Source of the DNA: Planctomycetaceae bacterium
GTDB taxonomy: Bacteria > Planctomycetota > Planctomycetia > Planctomycetales > Planctomycetaceae
DNA: 64,000 nt
Direction: 5' to 3'
Assembly (NCBI GenBank): GCA_020638955.1
Contig: JACKHO010000001.1
Coordinates: 62,001 to 126,000, forward strand
Shown piece after piece: positions 1 to 9,344 of this stretch (position 1 is its first letter; each line of letters opens with the position of its first letter). The translations under genes and the position numbers were made by a program. Below the pieces are notes generated by a model, which saw only the letters and a list, made by a program, of their open reading frames with translations, was not told the DNA's origin and ran no database searches.

Positions 1-778
1 CACAATGCGGGCGGTCGACCGGAAAACTGGTGAGCTGAAATGGAAGGTCGACACCGAGGCGGAAATTGTTGGCGGTGCAGTGCTCAGTCAGGTGAGTGAA
101 GACAATCCGGCGCAGCTCATTTTTGGTTCACACGCGGAACGGCTCTATTCACTCAATTCCGATACTGGAGAACTGCACTGGATGTTCAACACGGGCGGTC
201 CGGTGAATGGGACGCCGCTAGTATCCGGAGGAAAGACATTTGTCACTGGATGCAGCGAGCCGTTTCTGTTTATTGTCGACGTGGAAAAAGGGGACCAGGC
301 GGACAAAATTGAGCTGGGCTCGCTGCTCATTGCGTCTGCGGCAGATGTTGACAGCGTCATTTATTTCGGGACCGATGCTGGCGTCGTGTATGCAATGGAC
401 CTCAAGGAAAAGAAGGTGGTGTGGGAATACTCAGTTCCCGACCGCGACTACCAAATGCATTCGAGTCCCGCGGTGACTGAGGAACTCGTCATCATTGGGA
501 GTCAGGATAAGTATCTGCACTGTATTGATCGCAAGACGGGCAAACAGCGGTGGGAGTTCCGCACGCGCGGCCGCATTGATGGTTCCCCCGTTGTCGTAGG
601 GGAGCGGGTATTCTTCGGATCGGCCGACAAGAACGTGTACGGCGTCAATCTTGCAGACGGCAAAGAAGTGTGGCGACACAATGCTGGTCAGGCATTCACC
701 GGTTCTCCAGCGGTTGCTGACGGGAAACTGGTCATTGGAACCGACACCACCAATGGGCGATTACTCTGCTTTGGTTAG
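1..778 (+). CDS. PQQ-type beta-propeller protein, 3' part (5' end outside window)
   Basis: The frame is open from the first base, so the ATG at position 5 is probably internal and this is the C-terminal part of a larger protein. It shows repeated propeller-blade motifs of the D-x-x-TG-x-x-x-W type (DRKTGELKW, NSDTGELHW, DRKTGKQRW, then ADGKEVW), about 40 residues apart, typical of PQQ-like or BamB-like eight-bladed propellers. Such proteins are mostly periplasmic and act as scaffolds or pyrroloquinoline-quinone dehydrogenases; no dehydrogenase active site or heme motif is visible in this part, so a scaffold role is more likely. A Gfo/Idh/MocA oxidoreductase follows 67 bases downstream on the same strand. 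Confidence 0.85.
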   Translation, partial: TMRAVDRKTGELKWKVDTEAEIVGGAVLSQVSEDNPAQLIFGSHAERLYSLNSDTGELHWMFNTGGPVNGTPLVSGGKTFVTGCSEPFLFIVDVEKGDQADKIELGSLLIASAADVDSVIYFGTDAGVVYAMDLKEKKVVWEYSVPDRDYQMHSSPAVTEELVIIGSQDKYLHCIDRKTGKQRWEFRTRGRIDGSPVVVGERVFFGSADKNVYGVNLADGKEVWRHNAGQAFTGSPAVADGKLVIGTDTTNGRLLCFG

Positions 779-845
779 AAGTTTCTTGTGAGTATGCCTC
801 AAAGATGCAAACTCAAATTCTCGCGAAGTCAATGAAAGACAGAAC

Positions 846-1934
846 ATGATGTCCAAGGTGCGAACGGCAATTGTCGGATGCGGTAAGGTCGGGCATTTGC
901 ATGCCAGGGCGCTTCAGGAACTAGGAGAGTCCGAGTTCGTTGGCGCGTGCGATGCCCAGCTTGCCCGAGCGCAGAGCTTTGGCGATACATACGGTGTGGC
1001 GGCGTTTGATTCTCTGGAGGAACTGATTTCAAAATCGGGCTGTGAAGCCATTATGGTGTGCACGCCGCATCCTCTCCATGAAGAACCGACAGTTGCTGCC
1101 GCAAAGGCGGGAGTGCATGTGCTCATCGAAAAGCCCATGGCATCTTCTCTCGATTCGTGCGACCGCATGTTGCAGGCTGCAGATGACGGCGGGATTAAAC
1201 TGGGAGTTGTGAGTCAGCGGCGGTTGTTCGAACCAGTACAACGCATGCGTCAGGCCATCGACGATGGAAAAATTGGCCGACCAGTGTTGGGCGTCTTCCA
1301 AATGTACAGTTGGCGGGACGAAGCGTACTACGCGTCGGATCCGTGGCGTGGGAAGTGGGCGACAGAAGGGGGCGGTGTGTTGGTCAACCAGTCACCGCAT
1401 CAACTCGATTTGCTGCAGTGGTTCATGGGGGACATCGAAGAGGTTTCCGGATACTGGGGCAATTTGAACCATCCTTACATTGAGGTGGAAGACACCGCAG
1501 TGGCCCTCATTCGATTTCGGTCAGGTGGGTTGGGGAGCATTATCACCAGCCTGTCGCAGAAGCCGGGAATTTACACCAAGGTACACATTCATGGATCCAA
1601 CGGTTGTTCAGTGGGCGTACAAACCGATTTCGGTGCGACGTTTGTGGCCGGTATGTCCGGAATTTCGGAACCGCCGCTCAATGATGTGTGGAATGTGCCA
1701 GGGGAAGAACATTTACTGGCGGAATTCGAGCAGCAGGACCGCAACCATTTCGGTTCGATCGATGCCACTTCCTATTACCACAAACTGCAAATCCAGGATT
1801 TCCTGCAGGCCGTGCTGGAAGACCGTCCACCGCTCGTCACAGGCCGGGAAGGCCGCATTGTCGTGGAAATGTTCACGGCGATTTATCAGTCACAGCAGGA
1901 GCGACGTCCGGTTACGTTTCCGGTGCAGGCGTAA
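846..1934 (+). CDS. Gfo/Idh/MocA family oxidoreductase
   Basis: A 362-residue NAD(P)-dependent sugar or inositol dehydrogenase-like protein. The N-terminal Rossmann fold carries G-C-G-K-V-G at residues 11-16, and the family EKP motif is at 95-97, where the lysine is the catalytic residue. The GGG-(x)7-H-x-x-D pattern at 175-188 (GGG, His185, Asp188) supplies the other active-site residues. It has no signal peptide, so it is probably cytoplasmic; many planctomycete relatives are exported by Tat. Two adjacent ATGs (846, 849) make the exact start uncertain by one residue. The substrate cannot be told from the sequence. It may be co-transcribed with the propeller gene before it. Confidence 0.92.
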   Translation: MMSKVRTAIVGCGKVGHLHARALQELGESEFVGACDAQLARAQSFGDTYGVAAFDSLEELISKSGCEAIMVCTPHPLHEEPTVAAAKAGVHVLIEKPMASSLDSCDRMLQAADDGGIKLGVVSQRRLFEPVQRMRQAIDDGKIGRPVLGVFQMYSWRDEAYYASDPWRGKWATEGGGVLVNQSPHQLDLLQWFMGDIEEVSGYWGNLNHPYIEVEDTAVALIRFRSGGLGSIITSLSQKPGIYTKVHIHGSNGCSVGVQTDFGATFVAGMSGISEPPLNDVWNVPGEEHLLAEFEQQDRNHFGSIDATSYYHKLQIQDFLQAVLEDRPPLVTGREGRIVVEMFTAIYQSQQERRPVTFPVQA

Positions 1935-2104
1935 TCCCCATTTCCTTGATAATTTGAAGGCGTGCGACGTATGCTGGTGTTGCCAGTTCGTGTAGGTCAC
2001 GCTGTGCCTGACTTGAAATGGTGGTTGAAGTGTGCGTCAGGCTCAGCCTGACCTGCCCGAACTATTTGATTCGCTCAAGCAACTACTTTAACTGGAGGGA
2101 CCTG

Positions 2105-2596
2105 ATGATAGTTCATGAACATGGAATGCATGGAGACGACGGTGCAGGCAATCGTGGCTACAATAGGGTAGTTAGGTTTGCTGTCGATGAATTGGAAGAT
2201 GGCCTTAGTCGCCATGCTGACACTCCAATGGCAGAACCATACTTTATGGGCTTAGTCATTGCATTATCCCGTCTTGCAAGTGGCCCTCAGCGCGGTGTGC
2301 TTTTTGAAGCGATTCAATCAGATCGACTTGCTCGCATGAAATCAATGTTTGAGGAATGGTGGAAGAAATTCGGAAAGAAGGTAAAGGTCGGCTCGACAGC
2401 GAGCCGAGAGGCGGTTTATGAGGAGGCAATGCTTGAATGGGATTACATGCTCCACCTCTACGCCGGATATAGATTTCCTGAACCAGCACGAATGCCGTTG
2501 TCCACTTCAATGAGCTATGGTGACGTCAAAGGCGAGTTTCAACAGCGCAAGGCGGAGCGAGCTAAGAAGAGAAAATCCGCAAAGAAGAAGGACTAG
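2105..2596 (+). CDS. Hypothetical protein, Lys-rich tail, atypical codon use
   Basis: I do not recognise this 163-residue protein. The ATG at 2105 is chosen because GGAGGG lies 5-6 bases upstream; an open frame extends back to 2018 but reads like non-coding sequence. It has no signal peptide or membrane segment. The body is probably mostly helical with several aromatic residues, and the last 20 residues are rich in Lys, Arg and Glu. Codons such as ATA, AGG and GTA are used early in the gene, unlike the GC-richer neighbours, which hints at acquisition from elsewhere. Only six bases separate it from the DUF4259 gene, so the two form an operon. Confidence 0.7.
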   Translation: MIVHEHGMHGDDGAGNRGYNRVVRFAVDELEDGLSRHADTPMAEPYFMGLVIALSRLASGPQRGVLFEAIQSDRLARMKSMFEEWWKKFGKKVKVGSTASREAVYEEAMLEWDYMLHLYAGYRFPEPARMPLSTSMSYGDVKGEFQQRKAERAKKRKSAKKKD

Positions 2597-2602
2597 AAAG
2601 CC

Positions 2603-3007
2603 ATGGGAGCTTGGGGAACGCGAGCCTTCGAAAATGACTCAGCCAACGATTGGGCGTATGACCTGGCAGACGTGCAGGACTTGTCAGTGATTGGCGAGAC
2701 CATCGCTGCATGTGCCTCGTCAGAGTACGTTGACGATCGCCTTGGCGCCCAGACCGTCGCTGCATGCGATGTCCTGGCCCGCCTACTTGGCAAATCACGG
2801 TACTGTGACGCATACACAGAGAAGATTGATATTTGGGTGCGTGACCACCCGCAACCGGTTCCGCCCAAATTGCGGTCGCAGGCGGTTGAGGCCCTCGATA
2901 AGATCCGCAGCGACGACTCGGAGTTGGCCGAGGAATGGTCCGAAGATGAATCGACCTACGAAGAATGGGCGGCTGATCTCGACGAATTGGCAGCCGCTTT
3001 GCAGTGA
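2603..3007 (+). CDS. DUF4259 domain-containing protein
   Basis: A 134-residue acidic protein that opens with MGAWGTRAFENDSANDW, the hallmark of the DUF4259 family (MGxWGxxxFENDxAxDW). The family usually fills the whole protein, as here, and its function is unknown. Trp, Asp and Glu are abundant and the C-terminus has an acidic stretch with EEWSEDE. There is no signal peptide. It starts six bases after the preceding unknown gene, so translation is probably coupled. DUF4259 genes are scattered in accessory regions, and an immunity- or defence-related role is only speculation. Confidence 0.85.
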   Translation: MGAWGTRAFENDSANDWAYDLADVQDLSVIGETIAACASSEYVDDRLGAQTVAACDVLARLLGKSRYCDAYTEKIDIWVRDHPQPVPPKLRSQAVEALDKIRSDDSELAEEWSEDESTYEEWAADLDELAAALQ

Positions 3008-3063
3008 GCCTCACATTTTTTTTGTATCACGACGCACCCTACAGAAACTGGCTCGCAGGTGGA

Positions 3064-3795
3064 CTAATTTCCCAGCGATTCTCGCGCTTTGCGAATGCGT
3101 TCTTCCGCAGCGGCGATGATGCCTTCGGGGTCATCTTCGAAGGCTTGTTTGCATCCGGTGCAGCAGACGTAATATGTCTTGCCTTTGTACATGACCGGCG
3201 TTGAAGCGGCGCCGCCGGTGACGATGCACTCGGGTTGACCGCCGCCGGGCAATGCCAGATGTGTTCCCGCGCGCGTGTATCCTACTTCAGCGACACGATG
3301 AAATGTGCCGTCCGGCGTAGGTCGCGATTCGAACAGAACGAGCGTCCGTTTTTCATTGAGCGGCGTAATGGTGAGACGTTGTTGTTCTCCGTCGCCAGTG
3401 GACTCGCACAACAGTCGAGTACCGTCCCAGTGGCCGGTCAGGGTTTCGCTCGTTCCATCCGGGCGCTCCAGCTGGACGACGTACTTCTTTTCAGCGGCGT
3501 CGTAAGTCATCCGGGCAGTGGCCGTGAGTTTTCCATCGTTGACGACATACTTGATGGCCGGAGCTTCGCCCGTGAAATCCCAGACGAATTCGGCGTTTTC
3601 GCGCCAGGCGCCGTTGTTTGATCCCCGCCGCGGTTGCCCGGTTCCGCGCCATTCACCGATGATACCGTTCAGCTTCTGCAGGGCTTCTTTGAGTGCTGGA
3701 TCTTTCGATGCGCTGGAGGCGGGGTCAGCAAAACAGAGGCTCGCTCCAATGAGGCCAACAGCCAGCAGGCAAAGTGCGTTGCGATAATTCATCAT
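3064..3795 (-). CDS. Secreted protein with C-terminal YHS/TRASH-like metal-binding domain
   Basis: 243 residues. A signal peptide (about residues 1-23, ending CFADP) predicts export. Residues 35-175 look like a beta-rich calycin-type domain similar to DUF1579 proteins (motif IIGEWRGTG near 45-53). The C-terminus (186-225) resembles a YHS/TRASH domain: Cys190, then a K-x-YYVCCTGC-x-x-x-F-x-x-DP pattern with Cys211, Cys212 and Cys215, which commonly bind Cu or other soft metals. The gene converges on the DUF4259 gene. A metal-sensing or trafficking role in the periplasm is an inference. Two ATGs (3795, 3792) are possible starts. Confidence 0.75.
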   Translation of the reverse strand: MMNYRNALCLLAVGLIGASLCFADPASSASKDPALKEALQKLNGIIGEWRGTGQPRRGSNNGAWRENAEFVWDFTGEAPAIKYVVNDGKLTATARMTYDAAEKKYVVQLERPDGTSETLTGHWDGTRLLCESTGDGEQQRLTITPLNEKRTLVLFESRPTPDGTFHRVAEVGYTRAGTHLALPGGGQPECIVTGGAASTPVMYKGKTYYVCCTGCKQAFEDDPEGIIAAAEERIRKARESLGN

Positions 3796-3874
3796 GAGGT
3801 GGATTTCCGGTTGGTTGGTGAAGCCGGTTGATACGTCACTATTGCAGGCCTTGTGGAGCAGGCCAGCGCATTAT

Positions 3875-3983
3875 GGCGGGTTACGTCCTCGGCTCAGATG
3901 CGAATGAAATGAAACGCGAGATTCCGTGCGGATCAATTCGCGTAACGTTCCACTTGCCTGGGGACGGACTTCACCCACCCTAC
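3875..3983. repeat. Dispersed palindromic repeat, GGGTTACGTCC...GGACTTCACCCACCCTAC type, copy 1
   Basis: The left end reads GGCGGGTTACGTCC and the right end GGACTTCACCCACCCTAC, which are imperfectly complementary, with GCGTAACG inside at 3940. A second copy lies at 28067-28178. In both copies the distance from GCGTAACG to ACTTCACCCA is exactly 28 bases, so they share ancestry. It resembles the widespread GTTGGGTTACG...CCCAACCTAC class of intergenic repeats. It lies between two leftward genes. Confidence 0.65.
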
Positions 3984-4054
3984 AGTGGGTTCTCCATAGC
4001 CACGAAAACTCGGGGCATAAGAGGGGAAACACCAACTGTAGCACAATGTTCCGG

Positions 4055-6871
4055 TTAATCGATGAAAAAGAACTCATTCGACATCAGCAGGCCGTGGGCT
4101 ATTTGCGACATACCTTGGGGGTGCGTGTCGAGAAACCTGCCGAACAAAGCGAGCTCTTCGCCGGTTGCGTTCCTTGCATAGACAGCGCCGACGAGTTTGT
4201 GTAGTTGCTGATTACGGTCGGGACTGGCAGCTTGTGCGAGGGCGGCGAGTGCATCGGCCTGCTGCTTGGTGAATTCCGAATTCAGCACGTACAGCGCCTG
4301 TTGAGGGACGGTTGTGTTGGGACGCTGCGGGTTCGAAGTATCTGGGGCGGGGAAGTCGAAAGTCCTCAATAGCCCTGGCAGGTTGTTGCGGTCGATGAGA
4401 CCGTAAACCGAACGGCGTGTCGAGAACGGTTGCTGTTCCAGGTTGACAGGCTTGCCACCCAGGGACGTGTTGAGATGTCCAGCGGCCTCGAGTGTCATGT
4501 CACGCATCGATTCGAAATCGAGACGTTTTCTGTTCTGTCGCCAGTAGAGCAGGTTTTCGGGATCAACCGCGCGACAGTCTGAACGGTCGTTGCTTTCCTG
4601 CCGGTATGTTTGCGAAAGCAGGATTTCGCGGTGCAGCGATTTCAGTGACCAGTTCATTTCGTGAATGAAACGGTACGACAAATGATTCAGCAGTTCAGGA
4701 TGCGTAGGAGTGGTACTTCGTGTTCCAAAGTCGCTCGGGGTGCTGACGATTCCCTGGTCGAAGAAGTACAACCAGACACGGTTCACAATGACGCGGGCTG
4801 TGAGTGGGTTGTCGGGACTCGCAATGAGGTTGGCCAGTTCGAGTCGACCACTGCCGTTGTTGAACTTGGCTTCCGGGCTGGGCGCGAGAATTTGTGGGCC
4901 GCGCCGATCAACACGATCTCCACGGCGTCTTGCATCACCACGGACAAACACGACGGGCTCGACCGGTTGCGGTTTGTCGACAAGCACCATCGCTCGTGCC
5001 GGAGCATTGTCAGCTGTGACCAGCCACTGCTGTACTTTGCTTCGAAGTTCCCGGACTTTGTTTCCATGATCACGTTCAAACAGGACAGAACGTTCTCCGC
5101 CGGGGATGTCAGTAAGTGAGCCGGGCCCCAGAATGGCGAGGCGAATGTTTTCCGAGGCCTCATCTTCGAAGCCTGACACCGGCTCATTCGGACGGAGCTG
5201 ACGTTGCTCACGGAGCCTTTGATCCCATTCGGTCTGCACATCTTCGAAAACTTTGCCGAAGACTTTGACCGTGGCGACCACGTTTTCAGGGTTCGCTGCC
5301 TGGAGTGCCGCGACGACGCGTTGATTATGGTCTGGCGTGTCGGCGGCCTTCTGGATGAGTTCGGCAGCAGCGGACTGATAATTCTCATGAGGAAGAGCCA
5401 CGAGTGCCGCGAGCAGGGTGAAGACAGGGTTTTTCTCGCGAAGTTTCGCCGCAGACAAGTCGATCCAGCGGCGGACCGAGCGGGCTCGTGGTTCGCCGTG
5501 TGTGTAAGTCGCCTCGACTCCGGGCGGAAGTTTGTCTTGAGTTTTCAGTACCGCGATGAGGTGGTCAGCAGCGTGGCGTTTGAGGTCTTCGACCAGCGCG
5601 TTGTGTGTTTTGGTGCAGTAGTCCTGAAGTTCGGCCTCACGTTTGTCCAGTTCCGCCTTGAACGCCTGGTACTCCGGAGTGGTGGTGTCGACTTCGCCAA
5701 TGAGTGGCGGCATTTCCGGTTCGGTACTGCTGGCAAAAACTCCGTAGAGGGAGTAGTAATCCTGGGTGGGTACGGGATCGTATTTGTGGTCGTGACAACG
5801 CGCACAGCCAGCGGTCATCCCCATGAGTCCGCGTGTCACCAGGTCGATGCGGTCGTCGATAATGTCCGGTTCGCGATTCAGAAAACGCGGCCCAACCGTG
5901 AGGAAACCCATCGCAGCGAGGTTGGGGTCATTCTCCGACAGCCCCAACTGGTCGGCGGCAATTTGTTCGATGAGAAAGCGGTTGTACGGTTTGTCGGCGT
6001 TGAGGGCGTTGACGACGTAATCGCGGTACGTGTACGAGTTGGGATAGAACCGGTTCTCGGTAAACACATATCCCTTGGTGTCGGCGTAACGGGCGATGTC
6101 GAGCCAGTGGCGTGCCCAACGCTGACCATACAGAGGTGAGTCCAGCAGCCGGTCGACCATGTTTTCGTATGCCTGCGGGGATGTGTCCTGCTCGAACTGT
6201 TGGACTTCGTCGACTGAGGGAGACAATCCGTGCAGGTCGTATTTGAGACGGCGGAGCAGAGTGCGTCGGTCGGCCTCTGGACTCAGCGAAACGCCGGTTC
6301 CTTCCTGCCTGGCCAGGATGAAGTGGTCAATCGAATTCTCGAGTGCCTCGCTTCCCTCAGGCTGCGGGACCATTGGATTCTCAATGGGCCGATAAGCCCA
6401 GTGTCTCTCGATAGCCGCTTCGTAGTCATAGGAACCATCGGCGCGGCGTGGGGAGCCAGAATCCATGGTGGCGACAACAGCGTCCTCAGCAGGCCAAACG
6501 GCCCCGGTTTCAATCCACTTCTGAATGATGGCCAGTTCTTCGGCGGGGAGTTTGCCGTCGGGCGGCATTTGTGTGTCGTCAGGTGAGTGCTGCACAACCT
6601 GCCAGATGCGGCTCTCATTCAGCTTTCCGCCAACGACAAGCGGACCCACATCTGCGTTGTTGAAAACGCCGACCCGGTGGTCGAGTCGAATCGCACCCTG
6701 CTGCTTCTTGTCGCCGTGACATTCCGTGCAACGGGCGTGCAGGAGTGGTCGCACCTTCTGCTCGAAGAATTCCTCTTCGGGACTCATGCCGTAGGAATTG
6801 TGGACGGCACAGAGCGTCAGCAAAAGCAGTACGGCGGAACGCAAACTGTGATGCAGAGAAATTTGAGACAT
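4055..6871 (-). CDS. Planctomycete cytochrome c domain protein (PSCyt1, DUF1549, DUF1553)
   Basis: 938 residues with a signal peptide (about 1-28). A PSCyt1 heme-binding motif C48-T-E-C51-H52 is followed by the DUF1549 domain (about 180-385), which contains a second CxxCH at C356-A-R-C359-H360, and by DUF1553 (about 650-900). This architecture is nearly confined to Planctomycetes and relatives and is present in many copies per genome. The proteins are thought to act in the periplasm, possibly in polysaccharide oxidation, but the reaction is unproven. They are usually paired with a DUF1501 protein; none is next to this copy, whose neighbours are the YHS-tailed protein and a DUF1207 protein. 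Confidence 0.95.
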   Translation of the reverse strand: MSQISLHHSLRSAVLLLLTLCAVHNSYGMSPEEEFFEQKVRPLLHARCTECHGDKKQQGAIRLDHRVGVFNNADVGPLVVGGKLNESRIWQVVQHSPDDTQMPPDGKLPAEELAIIQKWIETGAVWPAEDAVVATMDSGSPRRADGSYDYEAAIERHWAYRPIENPMVPQPEGSEALENSIDHFILARQEGTGVSLSPEADRRTLLRRLKYDLHGLSPSVDEVQQFEQDTSPQAYENMVDRLLDSPLYGQRWARHWLDIARYADTKGYVFTENRFYPNSYTYRDYVVNALNADKPYNRFLIEQIAADQLGLSENDPNLAAMGFLTVGPRFLNREPDIIDDRIDLVTRGLMGMTAGCARCHDHKYDPVPTQDYYSLYGVFASSTEPEMPPLIGEVDTTTPEYQAFKAELDKREAELQDYCTKTHNALVEDLKRHAADHLIAVLKTQDKLPPGVEATYTHGEPRARSVRRWIDLSAAKLREKNPVFTLLAALVALPHENYQSAAAELIQKAADTPDHNQRVVAALQAANPENVVATVKVFGKVFEDVQTEWDQRLREQRQLRPNEPVSGFEDEASENIRLAILGPGSLTDIPGGERSVLFERDHGNKVRELRSKVQQWLVTADNAPARAMVLVDKPQPVEPVVFVRGDARRRGDRVDRRGPQILAPSPEAKFNNGSGRLELANLIASPDNPLTARVIVNRVWLYFFDQGIVSTPSDFGTRSTTPTHPELLNHLSYRFIHEMNWSLKSLHREILLSQTYRQESNDRSDCRAVDPENLLYWRQNRKRLDFESMRDMTLEAAGHLNTSLGGKPVNLEQQPFSTRRSVYGLIDRNNLPGLLRTFDFPAPDTSNPQRPNTTVPQQALYVLNSEFTKQQADALAALAQAASPDRNQQLHKLVGAVYARNATGEELALFGRFLDTHPQGMSQIAHGLLMSNEFFFID

Positions 6872-7023
6872 TGCTTCGGGCGGGATGAGGAAGACAACAG
6901 TCAGGCGGGATATCGCTGCTATTGTAACTCAATCAGCAGCCCGGTCGACAGGCGGCTTTGGGAAATCGGCACGTTCCGACGAGATCAGGAGTTACGCCGA
7001 AGCGGTGATTGCCCACAGATTTC

Positions 7024-8115
7024 TTAATAGTCGTACCAAATCGACATGCCGGTCATCGACTCGTAGCGGTCGAAGAGTTCCCACTGCATGGAGGCCCCGT
7101 TGTAGTGCTGGATGCCTGCGCGGAAGAGGTCGGTGTCACGCATCCCGCGCCATTGCCATCCTGCCATGACGTTCACGCTTCCCCCAAAGTTGAACTCCTG
7201 TCGCAAGTGTCCGTTGATGGCCGCGAAGGGGGCTCCGTGAATGCCATTCGAAATCGCTGGTGAGTATTGCGCTCCGAACTGGAACTCGAAGGGTTCGGCT
7301 CCCCCGTTGTGGTTCAGGGCGACCGCCATTTCGGCGTACACTTGCAGATCGGGATTGATGTCGTACATACCGCCGACGAGGAGGGCGTCGCGGACGTAGT
7401 TGATCCGCACGAAGCCTGGATTCTTCAACAGAAATTCATCACCCGCGTGTGAACTCAAATGGTAGTAGCCTGTTTTAAAACGCCAGGGACCATCTCGCCA
7501 CGTGCCGATGATACCGGCCCGAAAGTCAACGGCTTCGAGGTCTTGCTTTTCCTCGGGATCCACGCGGGCCAGCCCCGCACCTTCCATGTCGAGCTGGAAG
7601 CCTTGAGGATTGTCGGAGCCGTACGTGCCGTTGCGGACAATTCCCCAACGTCCACCGAGGGCGGTCTCCCAGACCAGTCCCCGGTCACGGTCCCACAGCC
7701 ACTGAGCCGCCATTCGCGACTCCTTTTCCCCGGCCAGATAAGCTCCGTACAAATGTCCCTGTGGGAGCAACTGCCAGCCTTCCGGACGTGCGCTGTAGGA
7801 GTTTCGGGCGGGAGCACCAAACTGGGCGGGTTCAATGTGTTCGAGGTCGAGGGGGACGAGGTCCAGCACTGTCGGTTCGACGGGCTGTAGCAGAGGAGGT
7901 TCGTCTTCGGCGGCGGACTGAGCGATCGAAGCAACCCACGGTTCCCCACCAGCATCTTCCGCGAGGAGCCGCAGCCCGGTTGACTGGGGAATGTAAGGAG
8001 CGGTCGTGAGCCCCAGGTCGCGGACCGAAACCCAGTCGTCTTCAGCGCACAACATGCCCTGCGATGATTGACAAATCACCAGGACCATCAGAATGTGTCG
8101 CAAGGAGCGGTGCAT
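7024..8115 (-). CDS. DUF1207 domain-containing exported protein
   Basis: 363 residues from the ATG at 8115. A longer frame from a TTG at 8187 adds a segment without signal-peptide character, so I prefer the ATG, which gives MHRSLRHILMVLVIC and cleavage near LCAED. The rest is beta-rich with alternating aromatic strands (FKTGYYHLSSHAGDEF, ELFDRYESMTG), as in small outer-membrane barrels, and matches my memory of DUF1207, a family typical of Planctomycetes. The C-terminus ends in aromatic residues (IWYDY), also consistent with an outer-membrane barrel. The function is unknown. It reads in the same direction as the cytochrome gene, 152 bases upstream of it. Confidence 0.8.
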   Translation of the reverse strand: MHRSLRHILMVLVICQSSQGMLCAEDDWVSVRDLGLTTAPYIPQSTGLRLLAEDAGGEPWVASIAQSAAEDEPPLLQPVEPTVLDLVPLDLEHIEPAQFGAPARNSYSARPEGWQLLPQGHLYGAYLAGEKESRMAAQWLWDRDRGLVWETALGGRWGIVRNGTYGSDNPQGFQLDMEGAGLARVDPEEKQDLEAVDFRAGIIGTWRDGPWRFKTGYYHLSSHAGDEFLLKNPGFVRINYVRDALLVGGMYDINPDLQVYAEMAVALNHNGGAEPFEFQFGAQYSPAISNGIHGAPFAAINGHLRQEFNFGGSVNVMAGWQWRGMRDTDLFRAGIQHYNGASMQWELFDRYESMTGMSIWYDY

Positions 8116-8298
8116 GTTGGCTGAATGAAGTGAGGCGGCTTCAACATCAGATTGTGTCAGGAATGCATCGCCTATTGTTTCGACCAAATCTCGGGGTCGG
8201 CTTGCTCACATGAGTCGTGCCCGGTAAGAGGATTCTGAGACCCGCTCTTTTCGTATCGATCAGTTAAATCGTGCGGGCATTGCCCTGGAGACTTGCGC

Positions 8299-9300
8299 AT
8301 GAAAATCGTCATACATCCCCCGGTCGGATCCCAGCGTCATCAGCTCGTGCAGACCGCTGCCGGGAGTGCGTCAGTCATAGATTGCCCAGACTACGAAACC
8401 GCTACGACTGAAATCGTCGACGCAACGGGTTTCATCGGAAAGCTGACTCCCGAACTGCTTTCCAGGGCTCAGCGGTTGACCTGGGTACAGTCACCCACCG
8501 CGAGTCTCGAACACTTTGTGTTTCCGGAACTTGTCGAGCACCCCTGCGTGCTGACAAACATGCGTGGGCTGTTCTCGGATGTCATCGCTGACCACGTGCT
8601 GAGTTACATGACATGCGTGGTGCGAAATCTCCACCTGTATTTGCGTCAGCAGATGAAGCACGTGTGGGAACCAGTTGGCGGCGAGGCGGCTCGAACCAGC
8701 TATGCGGCGGGGCCGGGCGAGGCGACAACCATCGACTTTGCGCATCGGCGATTGTCTGACTGCACCGTTGGGATTGTTGGTGTGGGGGCCATTGGTCAGG
8801 AAATCGCGCGGCGTTGTCTGGCCAATGGGATGCAGGTGAGAGGAGTTGATCCCCATGTGACAGAGGTACCGAACGCAGGCGTGAAGGTCTGGCCGATGGA
8901 GCGACTAGGGGAACTGCTCGCCGAGTCGGATTTTGTCGTCATTGCAGCACCCCATACGCCGCAAACAGCTGGCATGTTTGGCGCAGATCAATTCGCACTC
9001 ATGAAGCAAAGCGCCTGGCTCATCAACATTGGCCGGGGTGTGATTGTCAAACTCGATGAGCTGACATCTGCGTTACAAAGCGGCACCATCGCCGGCGCTG
9101 CTCTCGATGTTTTTGAGACGGAGCCTTTGCCGAGGGACCATCCTCTCTGGGACATGGAGAACGTCCTCATGACCCCGCACATTGCAGCAGCGTCCCCCGT
9201 TGTACCGGAACGCCATTTGGAAGTGCTCATCGAAAACGTGAAGCGTCACGTGGCTGGTGAAGAACTGCTGAATGTCGTGAGCAAGCGAGATTGGTATTAG
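8299..9300 (+). CDS. D-isomer specific 2-hydroxyacid dehydrogenase
   Basis: 333 residues from the ATG at 8299, with GGAG eight bases upstream; a TTG two codons earlier is less likely. The NAD-binding GxGxxG is G161-V-G163-A-I-G166. The catalytic set is visible: Arg246 in NIGRG, Glu275 in the FETEP segment and His294 in TPH. The family includes glyoxylate/hydroxypyruvate reductases, phosphoglycerate dehydrogenases and D-lactate dehydrogenases. The lack of an ACT domain and the length argue against SerA. The substrate cannot be determined. It is a single gene between two leftward groups. Confidence 0.93.
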   Translation: MKIVIHPPVGSQRHQLVQTAAGSASVIDCPDYETATTEIVDATGFIGKLTPELLSRAQRLTWVQSPTASLEHFVFPELVEHPCVLTNMRGLFSDVIADHVLSYMTCVVRNLHLYLRQQMKHVWEPVGGEAARTSYAAGPGEATTIDFAHRRLSDCTVGIVGVGAIGQEIARRCLANGMQVRGVDPHVTEVPNAGVKVWPMERLGELLAESDFVVIAAPHTPQTAGMFGADQFALMKQSAWLINIGRGVIVKLDELTSALQSGTIAGAALDVFETEPLPRDHPLWDMENVLMTPHIAAASPVVPERHLEVLIENVKRHVAGEELLNVVSKRDWY

Positions 9301-9344
9301 CGCTAATCATGCGGGGCAGACCGCAATGAATAATCTCAGAAATC

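Noticed and set aside
3003..3025. Short GTGA/TCAC stem followed by a T-run after the DUF4259 gene
   Set aside because: The stem is only four pairs; too weak to call a terminator.
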